From Pseudomonas grimontii (GTDB lineage Bacteria; Pseudomonadota; Gammaproteobacteria; Pseudomonadales; Pseudomonadaceae): a stretch of 64,000 bases of DNA. Position 1 is the first letter of the stretch, and each line of letters begins with the position of its first letter. The translations under genes and the position numbers were made by a program. Positions 8,685 through 18,403 of this stretch are shown here, piece by piece. The stretch is taken from positions 469,423 to 533,422 of the forward strand of contig NZ_VFES01000002.1 of assembly GCF_007858185.1 (NCBI RefSeq), given 5' to 3'. The notes below the pieces were generated by a model, which saw only the letters and a list, made by a program, of their open reading frames with translations, had not been told where the DNA came from and did not search any database.

Positions 8685-9977
8685 TTACTGGCTTTCGCCA
8701 CGTTCACGGGCAATGGCGCGGTAGCCGATGTCCGTACGGTAGAAGCAGCCTTTCCAGTCGATTTTCGCGGCCAGTTTGTACGCCTGTTGCTGTGCAGCGT
8801 CGACACTGGCACCCATTGCGGTAGCGCACAGCACACGACCGCCGGCGGTCACAACCTTGCCATCCTTAAGCGCGGTGCCGGCATGGAACACCTTGCCTTC
8901 CAGCGTAGCCGCCGCGTCCAGGCCTTCAATTACATCGCCTTTGGCGTAGTCGGCAGGGTAACCGCCGGCTGCCAGCACAATGCCGACGCTTGGACGTGGA
9001 TCCCACTGCGCTTCAACCTTGTCCAGGGCCTGGGCCAGTGCGGCTTCCACCAGCAGCACCAGGCTCGATTGCAGGCGCAGCATCACCGGTTGGGTCTCCG
9101 GGTCACCGAAGCGGCAGTTGAACTCGATGACTTTCGGGTTACCGGCTTTGTCGATCATCAGGCCGGCGTACAGGAAACCGGTGTACACGTTGCCTTCGTC
9201 GGCCATGCCGCGCACGGTCGGCCAGATCACCAGGTCCATCACGCGCTGGTGCACGTCGGCGGTAACCACCGGGGCAGGGGAGTAGGCACCCATGCCGCCG
9301 GTGTTCGGGCCGCTGTCGCCGTCGCCGACGCGTTTGTGGTCCTGGCTGGTGGCCATCGGCAGCACGTTCTTGCCATCGACCATCACGATAAAGCTGGCTT
9401 CTTCGCCGTCGAGGAATTCCTCGATGACCACACGTGAACCAGCGTCACCAAAGGCATTTCCGGCGAGCATGTCGCGCACGGCGTCTTCGGCTTCCTGCAA
9501 GGTCATGGCGACGATCACGCCTTTACCGGCGGCCAGGCCGTCGGCCTTGATCACGATCGGCGCACCTTTTTCACGCAGGTAGGCCAGGGCCGGCTCGATC
9601 TCGGTGAAGTTCTGGTAGTCGGCAGTCGGGATCTTGTGGCGCGCCAGGAAATCCTTGGTGAAGGCTTTCGAGCCTTCCAGTTGGGCAGCGCCGGCAGTGG
9701 GGCCGAAGCAATCCAGGCCGCGGCTGCGGAACAGGTCTACGACACCGGCAACCAAGGGCACTTCCGGGCCAACGATAGTCAGGGAGACGTTTTTCTCGGC
9801 GAAGTCGGCCAGTTGCTCAAGGGCCAGTACGTCGATGGCGACGTTTTCGCACTTGGCTTCGATGGCGGTACCGGCGTTGCCGGGGGCGACGAAGACTTTC
9901 TGGACGCGTGGGTCCTGGGCAACTTTCCAGGCCAGGGCGTGTTCACGGCCACCGCTGCCAATGATGAGGACGTTCAA
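8685..9977 (-). CDS. purD: Phosphoribosylamine-glycine ligase PurD
   Basis: A 430-aa ATP-grasp enzyme of purine synthesis. It joins glycine to 5-phosphoribosylamine, giving GAR. The N terminus MNVLIIGSGGREHALAWK is diagnostic, and VIEFNCRFGDPETQ carries the metal- and ATP-binding residues. The start codon is TTG (9975-9977), supported by AAGGAG six bases upstream and by family alignment; no better ATG lies nearby. It follows purH on the same strand, separated by 164 bp that contain an inverted repeat, so the two pur genes may or may not be one transcript. Confidence 0.96.
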   Translation of the reverse strand: MNVLIIGSGGREHALAWKVAQDPRVQKVFVAPGNAGTAIEAKCENVAIDVLALEQLADFAEKNVSLTIVGPEVPLVAGVVDLFRSRGLDCFGPTAGAAQLEGSKAFTKDFLARHKIPTADYQNFTEIEPALAYLREKGAPIVIKADGLAAGKGVIVAMTLQEAEDAVRDMLAGNAFGDAGSRVVIEEFLDGEEASFIVMVDGKNVLPMATSQDHKRVGDGDSGPNTGGMGAYSPAPVVTADVHQRVMDLVIWPTVRGMADEGNVYTGFLYAGLMIDKAGNPKVIEFNCRFGDPETQPVMLRLQSSLVLLVEAALAQALDKVEAQWDPRPSVGIVLAAGGYPADYAKGDVIEGLDAAATLEGKVFHAGTALKDGKVVTAGGRVLCATAMGASVDAAQQQAYKLAAKIDWKGCFYRTDIGYRAIARERGESQ

Positions 9978-10003
9978 GTCAGACTCCTTCGGAGGAAGTT
10001 ACA

Positions 10004-10136
10004 AGCTGCAAGCTGCAAGTTAGAAGCGATCGCTCCGAAGTGCAGCATCCAGCTTTGAATTAGAGAGGCTGCAAGCAAAAGTAAAAGCACCACCGTCCTG
10101 CTCCTACTTGTCGCTTGCAGCTTGAAACTTGCAGCT
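10004..10136. repeat. Imperfect inverted repeat in the purH-purD spacer
   Basis: Left arm 10004-10028 (AGCTGCAAGCTGCAAGTTAG and five more bases) and right arm 10112-10136 match as reverse complements at about 20 of 25 positions, around a central segment of about 83 bp. Each arm is built of near-repeats of CTTGCAGCTTG. It resembles a second dispersed palindromic repeat type in P. fluorescens genomes, unrelated in sequence to the GTGGGAGG REPINs. It fills most of the spacer between two co-oriented purine genes. Confidence 0.6.
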
Positions 10137-10141
10137 CCACG

Positions 10142-11749
10142 TTAGTGGCGGAAATGGCGCATGCCAGTAAAGACCATGGCGATACCCGCTTCATCAGCAG
10201 CGGCGATGACTTCTGCATCACGCATCGAGCCGCCCGGTTGGATCACGGCAGTCACGCCGGCTTTCGCGGCGTTGTCCAGGCCATCACGGAACGGGAAGAA
10301 TGCATCGGACGCCATCACCGAACCGGCCACCTGCAAACCGGCGTGCTCAGCCTTGATCGCGGCGATACGCGCCGAGTTCACGCGGCTCATCTGGCCAGCG
10401 CCGACACCGATGGTCTGGCGGTTCTTGGCATAGACGATGGCGTTGGATTTAACGTACTTGGCCACTTTCCAGGCGAAGATCAGGTCGTTGATCTCTTGCT
10501 CGGTCGGGGCGCGTTTGGTCACCACTTTCAGGTCTGCGCTGCCGATCATGCCGATGTCGCGGCTCTGTACCAGCAAGCCGCCGTTGACGCGCTTGTAGTC
10601 CCAGGCAGCGGCACGTTCAGCCGACCACTCGCCGCAGGCCAGCAGGCGCACGTTGGCTTTGGCCGCCACGATGGCGCGGGCTTCTTCGCTCACGGAAGGG
10701 GCGATGATCACTTCGACGAACTGACGCTCGACGATGGCCTTGGCGGTTTCGGCGTCCAGTTCACGGTTGAACGCGATGATGCCGCCGAAGGCCGATTCGG
10801 TGTCGGTCGCGTAGGCCAGTTCGTACGCCTGGCGAATGCCGCCTTCAGCGTCCGGGCTCACGGCCACGCCGCACGGGTTGGCGTGCTTGACGATCACGCA
10901 GGCCGGCTTGACGAAGCTCTTCACACATTCCAGCGCGGCGTCGGTGTCGGCCACGTTGTTGTAGGACAGTTCCTTGCCTTGCAGTTGGGTCGCGGTGGCG
11001 ATGCCCACTTCGGCAGGCTTGGCTTCCACGTAGAACGCCGCGCTCTGGTGCGGGTTCTCGCCGTAGCGCATTTCCTGGGCCTTGATGAACTGGCTGTTGA
11101 AGGTGCGCGGGAACTGGCTGCGATCGGAGGTCGACAGGGTTTCAGCCGCCTGGTTCACGGTGCCCATGTAGTTGGCGATCATGCCGTCATAGGCAGCGGT
11201 GTGTTCGAACGCCTTGAGCATCAGGTCGAAACGCTGGGCGTAGGTCAGGCCGCCGGCTTTCAGGCTTTCGAGCACTTGGGCGTAGTCGCCGGCGTTGACC
11301 ACGATGGCCACGTCTTTATGGTTCTTGGCTGCGGAGCGAACCATGGTCGGGCCGCCGATATCGATGTTTTCGATGGCGGTCGGCAGGTCGCAGCCTGGCT
11401 TGTTGATGGTGGCTTCGAACGGGTAGAGGTTAACGGCCACCAGGTCGATCGGCTTGATGCCGTGCTCGGTCATGATGGCGTCGTCGATGCCGCGACGGCC
11501 GAGGATGCCACCGTGGATTTTCGGGTGCAGGGTCTTGACGCGACCGTCCATCATTTCTGCGAAACCGGTGTAGTCAGCGACTTCCACTGCGGCCACGCCG
11601 TTGTCCTGCAGCAGTTTGAAGGTCCCGCCCGTGGAGAGGATTTCCACGCCCAGGGCTTCCAGCTCCCGGGCAAATTCGAGGATCCCGGTCTTGTCGGAGA
11701 CACTGATCAAGGCGCGGCGGATCGGCAGGCGGGTAGTCTGGTCGGTCAT
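10142..11749 (-). CDS. purH: Bifunctional AICAR formyltransferase/IMP cyclohydrolase PurH
   Basis: A 535-aa enzyme for the last two steps of IMP synthesis. The N-terminal MGS-like cyclohydrolase domain ([20 protein letters not shown], then [16 protein letters not shown]) is followed by the formyltransferase domain with [13 protein letters not shown] and [10 protein letters not shown]. The frame extends to an ATG at 11782, but ATG 11749 ([14 protein letters not shown]) fits the family and has GGAAAT upstream. It lies between fis, which ends in its own terminator, and purD, matching the P. aeruginosa order. Confidence 0.96.
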   Translation of the reverse strand: MTDQTTRLPIRRALISVSDKTGILEFARELEALGVEILSTGGTFKLLQDNGVAAVEVADYTGFAEMMDGRVKTLHPKIHGGILGRRGIDDAIMTEHGIKPIDLVAVNLYPFEATINKPGCDLPTAIENIDIGGPTMVRSAAKNHKDVAIVVNAGDYAQVLESLKAGGLTYAQRFDLMLKAFEHTAAYDGMIANYMGTVNQAAETLSTSDRSQFPRTFNSQFIKAQEMRYGENPHQSAAFYVEAKPAEVGIATATQLQGKELSYNNVADTDAALECVKSFVKPACVIVKHANPCGVAVSPDAEGGIRQAYELAYATDTESAFGGIIAFNRELDAETAKAIVERQFVEVIIAPSVSEEARAIVAAKANVRLLACGEWSAERAAAWDYKRVNGGLLVQSRDIGMIGSADLKVVTKRAPTEQEINDLIFAWKVAKYVKSNAIVYAKNRQTIGVGAGQMSRVNSARIAAIKAEHAGLQVAGSVMASDAFFPFRDGLDNAAKAGVTAVIQPGGSMRDAEVIAAADEAGIAMVFTGMRHFRH

Positions 11750-11780
11750 TTCAATTTCCATCAAAAGCAAAGGAGTCAGC

Positions 11781-11813
11781 AAAAAAGGCGACCGGTTTTA
11801 CGCGGGCGCCTTT
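11781..11813 (-). terminator. Intrinsic terminator after fis
   Basis: Read on the minus strand, AAAGGCG (from 11813) pairs with CGCCTTT (to 11784) around a 16-base loop, followed by further T residues (TTTTTT). It lies directly after the fis stop and before the purH start, so it should separate dusB-fis from the pur genes. Confidence 0.6.
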
Positions 11814-11830
11814 CTGGTTGGATTGAATGC

Positions 11831-12151
11831 TTACAGCAAATCGTATTGCTTGAGCTTTTTGCGCAAGGTGCCACGGTTGAGGCCCAGCAGCTCACTGGCT
11901 TTGGTCTGGTTGCCCTTGACGTAGTTCATCACGCTTTCGAGCAAGGGTGCCTCGACTTCGGAGAGCACCAGGTTGTACACGTCCGTGACGGAAGCGCCCT
12001 CAAGGTGGGCGAAATAATTATGCAGCGCCTTCTCGACACTCCCGCGAAGGGTCTGGCCTTCTTCGCTCGGCGTGTTGAGGTGCTGTTTTAAATTGACGTT
12101 GTCGCTCACGGGTGTTGTTCCACTCACTAAAGTCTCGGTCATCATCGTCAT
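11831..12151 (-). CDS. fis: DNA-binding protein Fis
   Basis: A 106-aa nucleoid protein that bends DNA, stimulates rRNA promoters and assists site-specific recombination. The C-terminal helix-turn-helix [21 protein letters not shown] is essentially invariant in gamma-proteobacteria. The N-terminal extension [18 protein letters not shown] matches the pseudomonad form. The start ATG 12151 overlaps the dusB stop, and dusB-fis is the classical operon arrangement. An rRNA operon leader, a typical Fis target, begins at the far end of this window. Confidence 0.95.
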   Translation of the reverse strand: MTMMTETLVSGTTPVSDNVNLKQHLNTPSEEGQTLRGSVEKALHNYFAHLEGASVTDVYNLVLSEVEAPLLESVMNYVKGNQTKASELLGLNRGTLRKKLKQYDLL

Positions 12152-13161
12152 GCGGCCACCCATTCTCCGTCCCCTGCTCTCAGGCTCTTGTCTCGTTCGG
12201 CAAAAAACTCACGAACGGCGGTGACCTGTGCTTGCGTTTCATCCAAACGATTGAACCCGGCGCGAAACTCCCTGGCGCCCGGCAGGGTTGCGAGATACCA
12301 ACCCACATGCTTGCGAGCAATACGCACGCCCATCACCTCTCCATAGAAGGTGTGAAGTGCAGCCAGATGCTCTAGCAGAATACGTTCCACCTCGACCAAC
12401 TCCGGCGCCGGCAGGACTTCACCCGTACGCAGAAAATGCTCGATCTCACGAAAAATCCACGGCCGTCCCTGTGCTGCCCGGCCAATCAACACACCATCGG
12501 CGCCGGTGGAATGCAGCACGCGCCGGGCTTTTTCGGCTGAGTCGATGTCGCCATTGGCAAATACCGGCATCGACACCGCCTGCTTGATCGCGGCGATGGT
12601 GTCGTACTCGGCTTCACCGGTGTAAAGATCGGCGCGGGTGCGACCATGCACTGCCAACGCTGTAATGCCTGCCTGTTCGGCGATCTTCGCCACCGTCAGG
12701 CCATTCTTGTTGTCCCGGTCCCAGCCGGTACGAATCTTCAGGGTCACCGGCACATCCACTGCGGCGACAACGGCCTGCAGGATCTCGGCAACCAACTGCT
12801 CATCTTTCAATAGCGCGGAACCGGCGGCCTTGTTGCAGACCTTCTTGGCCGGGCAGCCCATGTTGATATCGATGATCTGTGCGCCCAACTCGACGTTGGC
12901 CCGGGCCGCATCCGCCAGCATCTGTGCATCGCCACCGGCGATCTGTACCGAGCGAGGCTCGGGATCACCTTCGTGGATCATGCGCATCCGCGATTTGCGG
13001 GTGTTCCACAAGCTCATGTCGCTGGTGACCATTTCCGAGACTACTAGACCCGCGCCCAAACGCTTGCACAGCTGACGAAAGGGCTGGTCGGTAACCCCCG
13101 CCATCGGGGCGAGAATCAAGCCGTTCTGCAATGTGTATGGGCCGATGCGTACCGCCGACAT
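12148..13161 (-). CDS. dusB: tRNA-dihydrouridine synthase DusB
   Basis: A 337-aa FMN-dependent TIM-barrel enzyme that reduces uridine to dihydrouridine in tRNA. The N-terminal [13 protein letters not shown], the catalytic-cysteine segment [19 protein letters not shown] (about residues 98-116) and the FMN/phosphate-binding [14 protein letters not shown] identify the family. Position upstream of and overlapping fis identifies it as DusB rather than DusA or DusC. The 185-bp gap upstream probably holds the promoter for dusB-fis; a TATCAT box near 13213 is a weak candidate. Confidence 0.94.
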   Translation of the reverse strand: MSAVRIGPYTLQNGLILAPMAGVTDQPFRQLCKRLGAGLVVSEMVTSDMSLWNTRKSRMRMIHEGDPEPRSVQIAGGDAQMLADAARANVELGAQIIDINMGCPAKKVCNKAAGSALLKDEQLVAEILQAVVAAVDVPVTLKIRTGWDRDNKNGLTVAKIAEQAGITALAVHGRTRADLYTGEAEYDTIAAIKQAVSMPVFANGDIDSAEKARRVLHSTGADGVLIGRAAQGRPWIFREIEHFLRTGEVLPAPELVEVERILLEHLAALHTFYGEVMGVRIARKHVGWYLATLPGAREFRAGFNRLDETQAQVTAVREFFAERDKSLRAGDGEWVAA

Positions 13162-13346
13162 AGGACTTCCCTGTTGTGGGGCCGGATCATTAGAGTTCGA
13201 AAAAGGGTTGGCATGATACCCGCTCTCGATGACTGGATAAAGGCTGAATTGGATAAAATCTGAACAGTTATTTCTTTATCGCCGCCGGTTTGGATGGGCG
13301 GCGCCAAGTCAATAATCCATCGGCAGGCTTCGGTGCGTGCGCCGAT

Positions 13347-14585
13347 TTACTCGGGCGAGTGGAAGCTCAAGCTGTAATTCACGGCTTTATTGCCGGGATC
13401 GAGGATGTCCAGGGAGATATGGATCGGGGTCTGTGATGGCATTTCGATCCCCCCCGCCAGCTCGCCATTGAGGTATTCGGCGGGCTTGAAGCGACGACTG
13501 GCAATCAGGTTGCCATTGATGTCGGCAAAGCGCAGTTCCAGCAGCGGGAAGGGCTGGGAGAACGTCGCGCGATTGTAGATGATTGCATCCACCACCAGCG
13601 CCCCGGCGAATTCCGGGTGGCTGCGTACCACCAGGTTACTGCTCTTGATATGGGCAATATCGACCCGTGACGGCACCGTGCAGCCCAATGTCGGGCACAG
13701 TTGCTGGAACCATGGGCGATAAGCGTCCTGGCGGGCCAGATCGTCGAATTGATAGGCAATGTACTGAGCGGCCAGGCCGGCGGCGGCGATCAGTACCAGC
13801 AGCATCCAGATCAGGCGGCGGCCCAGGCCCTGCGGGCGCTTTTGCGCGTACAGGTGCAGCGGGTCATCTTCCAGGTCCTGGAGCAGGTCGTCATGGACGC
13901 CGGCCTCGGGGCGTGGGCGCTTGCGACGCGATTGCGTGCGCTCTTCGGGCTCCGCTTCATCCGCTGCCACTGTCAGGGGCGTGAACGGCGGGTCGGTGTG
14001 TTCATCTTCCGGGGTTGAGCGCAGTGCTGGCTCATCGTCGATGTGCAACGACATGGATGGCTCGGTGCGCTGCCTGGTCGCAGGGGCTTTGGTCGGTTCA
14101 GGTTCGTCTGCGGGTGCGTTGACGCGTTCTTCAGGCGGTTCGCTGAACAGGCTGGCGGCCCATTTTTCTTCTTCGGCCTTGACGGTTTCGCGACTGGCGC
14201 TGAGCGCGTCTTCTTTCTGTCGACGGTCGGCGCCGGGCTGACGGCGTTCTGCGCCCACGGGCAGTGTGTGCTGAATCTCGCGGCGTTCCAGCTTGGCCAG
14301 TTCTTCGTCCAGGTCCAGGTTGTCCAGGTCCAGCTCTTCGGCGGTCCACTGTTTCTGGCTGATTGCCCGCTGTGGCTCAGGCGCTGCTTCGCGCGCGGGC
14401 TCGATCGCGGTCGGCTGCTCCGGCACAGGCGCGTGGGCGCGCTGCTCCAGCAACTGGCGAGCAGCGTTAAAGACTTGCAGGCACGAGCCGCAGCGAACCA
14501 CGCCGCGAGCCACGCTCAATTGAGCGTGGTTGACGCGAAAGCGGGTTTGGCAATGCGGGCACTGGGTGACGAAACTGTCGGTCAT
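13347..14585 (-). CDS. Zinc-ribbon and DUF3426 domain membrane protein
   Basis: A 412-aa protein. An MJ0042-type zinc ribbon occupies residues about 5-40 (CPHCQTRF ... VRCGSCLQVF). It is followed by a long, charged, low-complexity linker rich in Glu, Pro and Arg (about 50-245), one membrane helix (about 258-280, LIWMLLVLIAAAGLAAQYIA), and a C-terminal DUF3426 domain predicted to be periplasmic. The function of the family is not established. ATG 14585 is chosen over an upstream in-frame ATG because the zinc ribbon normally starts the protein. It lies 30 bp downstream of prmA on the same strand, an arrangement conserved in pseudomonads. Confidence 0.85.
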   Translation of the reverse strand: MTDSFVTQCPHCQTRFRVNHAQLSVARGVVRCGSCLQVFNAARQLLEQRAHAPVPEQPTAIEPAREAAPEPQRAISQKQWTAEELDLDNLDLDEELAKLERREIQHTLPVGAERRQPGADRRQKEDALSASRETVKAEEEKWAASLFSEPPEERVNAPADEPEPTKAPATRQRTEPSMSLHIDDEPALRSTPEDEHTDPPFTPLTVAADEAEPEERTQSRRKRPRPEAGVHDDLLQDLEDDPLHLYAQKRPQGLGRRLIWMLLVLIAAAGLAAQYIAYQFDDLARQDAYRPWFQQLCPTLGCTVPSRVDIAHIKSSNLVVRSHPEFAGALVVDAIIYNRATFSQPFPLLELRFADINGNLIASRRFKPAEYLNGELAGGIEMPSQTPIHISLDILDPGNKAVNYSLSFHSPE

Positions 14586-14615
14586 GCGGCCATCCGATTC
14601 AGGCAAGCGCTCATT

Positions 14616-15494
14616 CTAGCGCCGACGCCCGCTGATGCGTACCCAGCCATCACGGTTAGCGATCGGATCCAGCTCGAAATCCTTGGCGTAGGCTGCGGCG
14701 ACATCGTCACCTTGCTCGGCGAGGATGCCCGATAGCGCCAGGCGCCCGCCCGGCTTGACCAGGCTCGACAGTTGCGGTGCCAGGGACACCAGCGGGCCGG
14801 CGAGGATATTGGCGACCAGCACGTCGGCCTGCACCTGGGGCAAATCCTGCGGCAGGTAGAGGGGGAATTTGCCTTCAGCAATGTTGTTGCGCCCGGCGTT
14901 GTCGCGGGACGCTTCCAGGGCCTGTACGTCGATGTCGGTGCCCACGGCTTCCTTGGCGCCCAGCAACAGGGCGGCAATCGCCAGGATCCCCGAGCCGCAG
15001 CCGAAATCCAGCACGTGGCTGTCGGTCAGGTCCTGGCCGTCCAGCCATTCCAGGCACAGCGCGGTGGTGGGGTGGGTGCCGGTGCCGAACGCCAGGCCTG
15101 GGTCGAGCAGCAGGTTGACCGCATCAGGCTCTGGGGCGGCATGCCAGCTCGGCACGATCCACAGGCGCTGGCCGAAACGCATCGGCTGGAAGTTGTCCAT
15201 CCAGCTGCGTTCCCAGTCCTGGTCCTCGATGATTTCGCTGTGATGCTCGGGCAACGGGCTGCCGGTGAGCAATTCCATGTGCGCCAGCACGGCGGCGGCG
15301 TCGGTGCCGTCTTCGAACAGGGCCAGCAGATGGGTGTGGGACCACAGCGGCGTGGTGTTCAGCTCGGGTTCGAAGATGGGTTGGTCTTCGGCGTCCATGA
15401 AGGTGACCGAGACGGCGCCCACTTCGAGGAACGCGTCTTCGTAGGTTTCGGCTTGTTCTGGGCTGATGGCGAGACGGACTTGCAGCCAAGGCAT
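14616..15494 (-). CDS. prmA: Ribosomal protein L11 methyltransferase PrmA
   Basis: A 292-aa SAM-dependent enzyme that trimethylates ribosomal protein L11. It has an N-terminal substrate-recognition domain ([20 protein letters not shown]). The Rossmann methyltransferase domain carries motif I ([21 protein letters not shown]) and the catalytic-loop motif [14 protein letters not shown] 15494 is preferred to the in-frame GTG 15503 because AAAGGTG lies about seven bases upstream of the ATG. It is probably co-transcribed with the DUF3426 gene downstream. Confidence 0.95.
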   Translation of the reverse strand: MPWLQVRLAISPEQAETYEDAFLEVGAVSVTFMDAEDQPIFEPELNTTPLWSHTHLLALFEDGTDAAAVLAHMELLTGSPLPEHHSEIIEDQDWERSWMDNFQPMRFGQRLWIVPSWHAAPEPDAVNLLLDPGLAFGTGTHPTTALCLEWLDGQDLTDSHVLDFGCGSGILAIAALLLGAKEAVGTDIDVQALEASRDNAGRNNIAEGKFPLYLPQDLPQVQADVLVANILAGPLVSLAPQLSSLVKPGGRLALSGILAEQGDDVAAAYAKDFELDPIANRDGWVRISGRRR

Positions 15495-15602
15495 GGCGGG
15501 CACCTTTGAATAAAAATGAGTGTGCGACGAGCGAGGTCGCGAAAGCGCGCAAGTTTACGCCAGCGGCGGGCAGAAGACGACACTACTGACTGCACCCCGG
15601 TC

Positions 15603-15696
15603 AAATGTGGGAGGGGGCTTGCCCCCGATTGCAGTATGTCAGTCTCAGCATCTGTAACTGATCCACCGCCATCGGGGGCAAGCCCCCTCCCACATT
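15603..15696. repeat. REPIN between accC and prmA
   Basis: Opposed REP arms: AAATGTGGGAGGGGGCTTGC on the left, and GCAAGCCCCCTCCCACATTT on the right. A spacer of about 40 bases contains GTCAGTCTCAGCATCTGTAAC. The spacer is nearly the same as that of the REPIN at 18265 (GTCAGTCTCAGTATCTGTAAC), so the two are recent relatives. Confidence 0.87.
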
Positions 15697-15736
15697 TTGA
15701 CGGTGTACATCTTCAAAAAAGTAGAGGGCCCACAAA

Positions 15737-15766
15737 CAACAAAGCCGCCCGAAGGCGGCTTTGTTG
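15737..15766 (-). terminator. Intrinsic terminator of the aroQ-accB-accC operon
   Basis: A 13-bp perfect stem (CAACAAAGCCGCC and GGCGGCTTTGTTG) with a four-base loop lies 11 bases past the accC stop. On the minus strand it is followed by the T-rich TTTGTTGTTTG. This is the strongest terminator-like structure in this part of the window. Confidence 0.75.
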
Positions 15767-15776
15767 GGTGGAGCAC

Positions 15777-17138
15777 TTACTGGTTGGCCAGCTTGTGTTC
15801 CAGGTAGTGAATGTTTACACCACCTTCGCAGAAGCCTTCATCACGCACCAGGTCCCGGTGCAGCGGGATGTTGGTCTTGATGCCGTCGACCACGATTTCG
15901 TCCAGGGCGTTGCGCATACGGGCCATGGCCTCGTCGCGAGTGGCGCCCCAGGTGATCAGCTTGCCGATCAACGAGTCGTAGTTGGACGGGACCTTGTAGC
16001 CGCTGTACAGGTGCGAATCCACACGTACGCCGTTGCCGCCGGGCGCGTGGAAATGCTTGACCAGGCCAGGGCTTGGGATAAAGGTCTTCGGGTCTTCAGC
16101 GTTGATCCGACACTCCAGGGAGTGGCCGTGGATCTTCACGTCGTCCTGGGTGAAGGACAGCACGTTGCCGGCGGCGATGCTCAGCATCTCCTTGACGATG
16201 TCGATACCGGTGACCATCTCCGAAACCGGGTGCTCTACCTGCACACGAGTGTTCATCTCGATGAAGTAGAAGCGGCCGTTCTCGTAGAGGAACTCGAAGG
16301 TACCGGCGCCACGGTAGTTGATGTCGATGCACGCCTTGACGCAGCGCGCCAGGACTTCCTGGCGGGCTTTCTCGTCCAGGCCCGGTGCCGGTGCTTCTTC
16401 CAACACCTTCTGGTGACGACGTTGCAGCGAGCAATCGCGGTCGCCCAGGTGGATGGCGTGGCCCTGGCCGTCGGACAGTACCTGCACTTCCACGTGACGT
16501 GGGTTGGTCAGGTACTTTTCCAGGTAGACCATCGGGTTGCCGAACCAGGCGCCCGCTTCGGAGCGAGTCTGCTTGGCCGCTTCGATCAGCTCTTCTTCCT
16601 TGTGCACCACGCGCATGCCGCGACCACCACCGCCACCGGCGGCCTTGATGATCACCGGGTAACCGACTTCGCGACCAATGCGCAGAGCGGTTTCCTCGTC
16701 TTCAGGCAGTGGGCCGTCGGAGCCAGGAACGGTTGGCACGCCGGCTGCGATCATGGCGTCCTTGGCCGAGACCTTGTCGCCCATCAGGCGAATGGTGTCG
16801 GCTTTCGGGCCGATGAAGGCAAACCCGGATTTTTCCACCTGTTCGGCGAAATCGGCGTTTTCCGCGAGGAAGCCGTAGCCTGGGTGGATGCCATCAGCGC
16901 CGGTCACTTCAGCGGCGGCGATGATGTTCGAGACTTTCAGGTACGAGTTCGTGGCCAGTGGCGGGCCGATGCAGATGCTTTCGTCCGCCAGTTTCACGTG
17001 CATCAATTCGGTATCGGCCGTCGAGTAAACAGCGACGGTCTTGATGCCCTCTTCCTTACAGGCGCGCAGGATACGCAGCGCGATCTCGCCGCGGTTGGCG
17101 ATCAGGACTTTTTGCAGTTTCTTCGCAGGTTTCAACAT
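15777..17138 (-). CDS. accC: Acetyl-CoA carboxylase, biotin carboxylase subunit AccC
   Basis: A 453-aa ATP-grasp enzyme that carboxylates the biotin on AccB, the first half-reaction of malonyl-CoA synthesis. It shows [19 protein letters not shown] at the N terminus, the glycine-rich ATP loop [13 protein letters not shown] (about residues 160-172) and [16 protein letters not shown] with the catalytic residues. The start ATG 17138 has GGAG eight bases upstream. An in-frame TTG at 17159 is less likely. The N terminus MLKPAKK is a few residues longer than the P. aeruginosa form. It follows accB by 17 bp. Confidence 0.96.
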   Translation of the reverse strand: MLKPAKKLQKVLIANRGEIALRILRACKEEGIKTVAVYSTADTELMHVKLADESICIGPPLATNSYLKVSNIIAAAEVTGADGIHPGYGFLAENADFAEQVEKSGFAFIGPKADTIRLMGDKVSAKDAMIAAGVPTVPGSDGPLPEDEETALRIGREVGYPVIIKAAGGGGGRGMRVVHKEEELIEAAKQTRSEAGAWFGNPMVYLEKYLTNPRHVEVQVLSDGQGHAIHLGDRDCSLQRRHQKVLEEAPAPGLDEKARQEVLARCVKACIDINYRGAGTFEFLYENGRFYFIEMNTRVQVEHPVSEMVTGIDIVKEMLSIAAGNVLSFTQDDVKIHGHSLECRINAEDPKTFIPSPGLVKHFHAPGGNGVRVDSHLYSGYKVPSNYDSLIGKLITWGATRDEAMARMRNALDEIVVDGIKTNIPLHRDLVRDEGFCEGGVNIHYLEHKLANQ

Positions 17139-17155
17139 CGAAGGCGCTCCGCGGT

Positions 17156-17617
17156 TCAAACGATGGTGAACAGCGGCTGGTCGTACTCAACCGGCTGACC
17201 GTTTTCTACCAGGATGGATTCGATGACGCCGGCTTTTTCGGCCGTGATGTGGTTCATCATCTTCATCGCTTCAACGATGCAGATGGTGTCGCCCACTTTC
17301 ACGGTCTTGCCCACTTCAACGAAGGCTGGCGAGGTCGGTGCCGGGGTGCGGTAGAACGTACCGACCATTGGCGACTTGACCACGAAACCGTTCAGCGCAG
17401 GGGCTGCCGGTGCGGCAGGTGCAGCGGCGGCAGCAGGCGCGGCGGCCGGAGCAGCAGCGGGTGCCGGTGCCTGCATCTGTGGTGCGTAGAACTGTTGGGC
17501 CGGGGTCTTGCTGTGGCGGCTGATCCGTACGGACTCTTCGCCTTCCTTGATTTCCAGCTCGTCGATACCGGATTCTTCCAGCAGTTCGATCAGTTTCTTA
17601 ACTTTACGGATATCCAT
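17156..17617 (-). CDS. accB: Acetyl-CoA carboxylase biotin carboxyl carrier protein AccB
   Basis: A 153-aa carrier. The N-terminal helix ([23 protein letters not shown]) is followed by an alanine/proline linker of about 30 residues, then a biotinyl domain with the biotinylated lysine in [11 protein letters not shown] run of near-identical Ala-Pro codons in the linker is normal for this protein but makes the region prone to replication slippage. It sits between aroQ (24 bp upstream) and accC, and all three are probably co-transcribed. Confidence 0.96.
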   Translation of the reverse strand: MDIRKVKKLIELLEESGIDELEIKEGEESVRISRHSKTPAQQFYAPQMQAPAPAAAPAAAPAAAAAPAAPAAPALNGFVVKSPMVGTFYRTPAPTSPAFVEVGKTVKVGDTICIVEAMKMMNHITAEKAGVIESILVENGQPVEYDQPLFTIV

Positions 17618-17641
17618 GAATCATCAACTCCCAAGGGTCGG

Positions 17642-18097
17642 TCAGGGGCGCTTGGCCTGTTCTTCAAGCTGTTCCAGGGCGGCCTCCAGGGCCAGTCGGT
17701 AACCGCTGGCGCCAAGGCCGCAGATCACTCCTACCGCAACGTCGGAGAAGTAAGAGTGATGGCGGAAAGGTTCGCGTTTGTGCACGTTCGATAAATGCAC
17801 TTCGATGAATGGGATGCTCACCGCCAGCAGCGCGTCACGTAATGCAACACTTGTATGCGTAAAAGCGGCGGGATTGATCAGGATAAAGTCCACGCCTTCG
17901 CCACGCGCGGCATGGATGCGATCAATCAATTCATACTCGGCATTGCTTTGCAGGTAGAGCAAATGGTGGCCGGCTTCACGTGCCCGTCGTTCCAGGTCAA
18001 GGTTGATCTGATCGAGGGTCACTGCCCCGTAGACGCCCGGTTCACGGGTGCCGAGCAGGTTCAGGTTGGGTCCGTGAAGAACCAGTAAGGTCGCCAT
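17642..18097 (-). CDS. aroQ: Type II 3-dehydroquinate dehydratase AroQ
   Basis: A 151-aa enzyme of the shikimate pathway that dehydrates 3-dehydroquinate to 3-dehydroshikimate. It has the family N terminus [21 protein letters not shown] with the catalytic tyrosine in [20 protein letters not shown] at about residue 75, and [18 protein letters not shown], which holds the catalytic histidine. AAGGAA lies seven bases before ATG 18097. It is the first gene of the aroQ-accB-accC unit. In P. aeruginosa dipZ lies just upstream; here a REPIN and a chemoreceptor gene lie there. Confidence 0.96.
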   Translation of the reverse strand: MATLLVLHGPNLNLLGTREPGVYGAVTLDQINLDLERRAREAGHHLLYLQSNAEYELIDRIHAARGEGVDFILINPAAFTHTSVALRDALLAVSIPFIEVHLSNVHKREPFRHHSYFSDVAVGVICGLGASGYRLALEAALEQLEEQAKRP

Positions 18098-18264
18098 CGG
18101 CTGTTCCTTGTTATTGATGTGGGCAAGGCAGAACCCGGCGACTATGCCGCAAAGCCTTTGTGACTGTCCAGTTCTATGCAGTAGGCGGCACGATTAGCGA
18201 GGATTGCGCAAAATTTTTGACTGGGGCCTGGGATTCGTTCATGGGTAATACGCCCTTGAATCCC

Positions 18265-18378
18265 ATGGAGATCAAATGTGGGAGGGGGCTTGCCCCCGAT
18301 TGCAGTGTGTCAGTCTCAGTATCTGTAACTGACCCACCGCTATCGGGGGCAAGCCCCCTCCCACATTTTGATCTCCAT
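18265..18378. repeat. REPIN with extended flanking arms, aroQ-ctpL spacer
   Basis: The REP arms (AAATGTGGGAGGGGGCTTGC and complement) are flanked by ATGGAGATCA on the left and its near-perfect complement TGATCTCCAT on the right. The inverted repeat therefore reaches about 10 bp beyond the usual REPIN ends. The spacer is nearly identical to that of the element at 15603. Confidence 0.85.
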
Positions 18379-18403
18379 TGATTGTGGATCTTCAGGGGGC
18401 AGG

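Noticed and set aside
10115..12091. 658-codon plus-strand frame across purH and fis
   Set aside because: Runs opposite two well-supported genes and their terminator; His/Gly/Val-rich shadow composition.
15516..17198. 560-codon plus-strand frame opposite accC
   Set aside because: Starts in a REPIN region and is the antisense of a universal enzyme.
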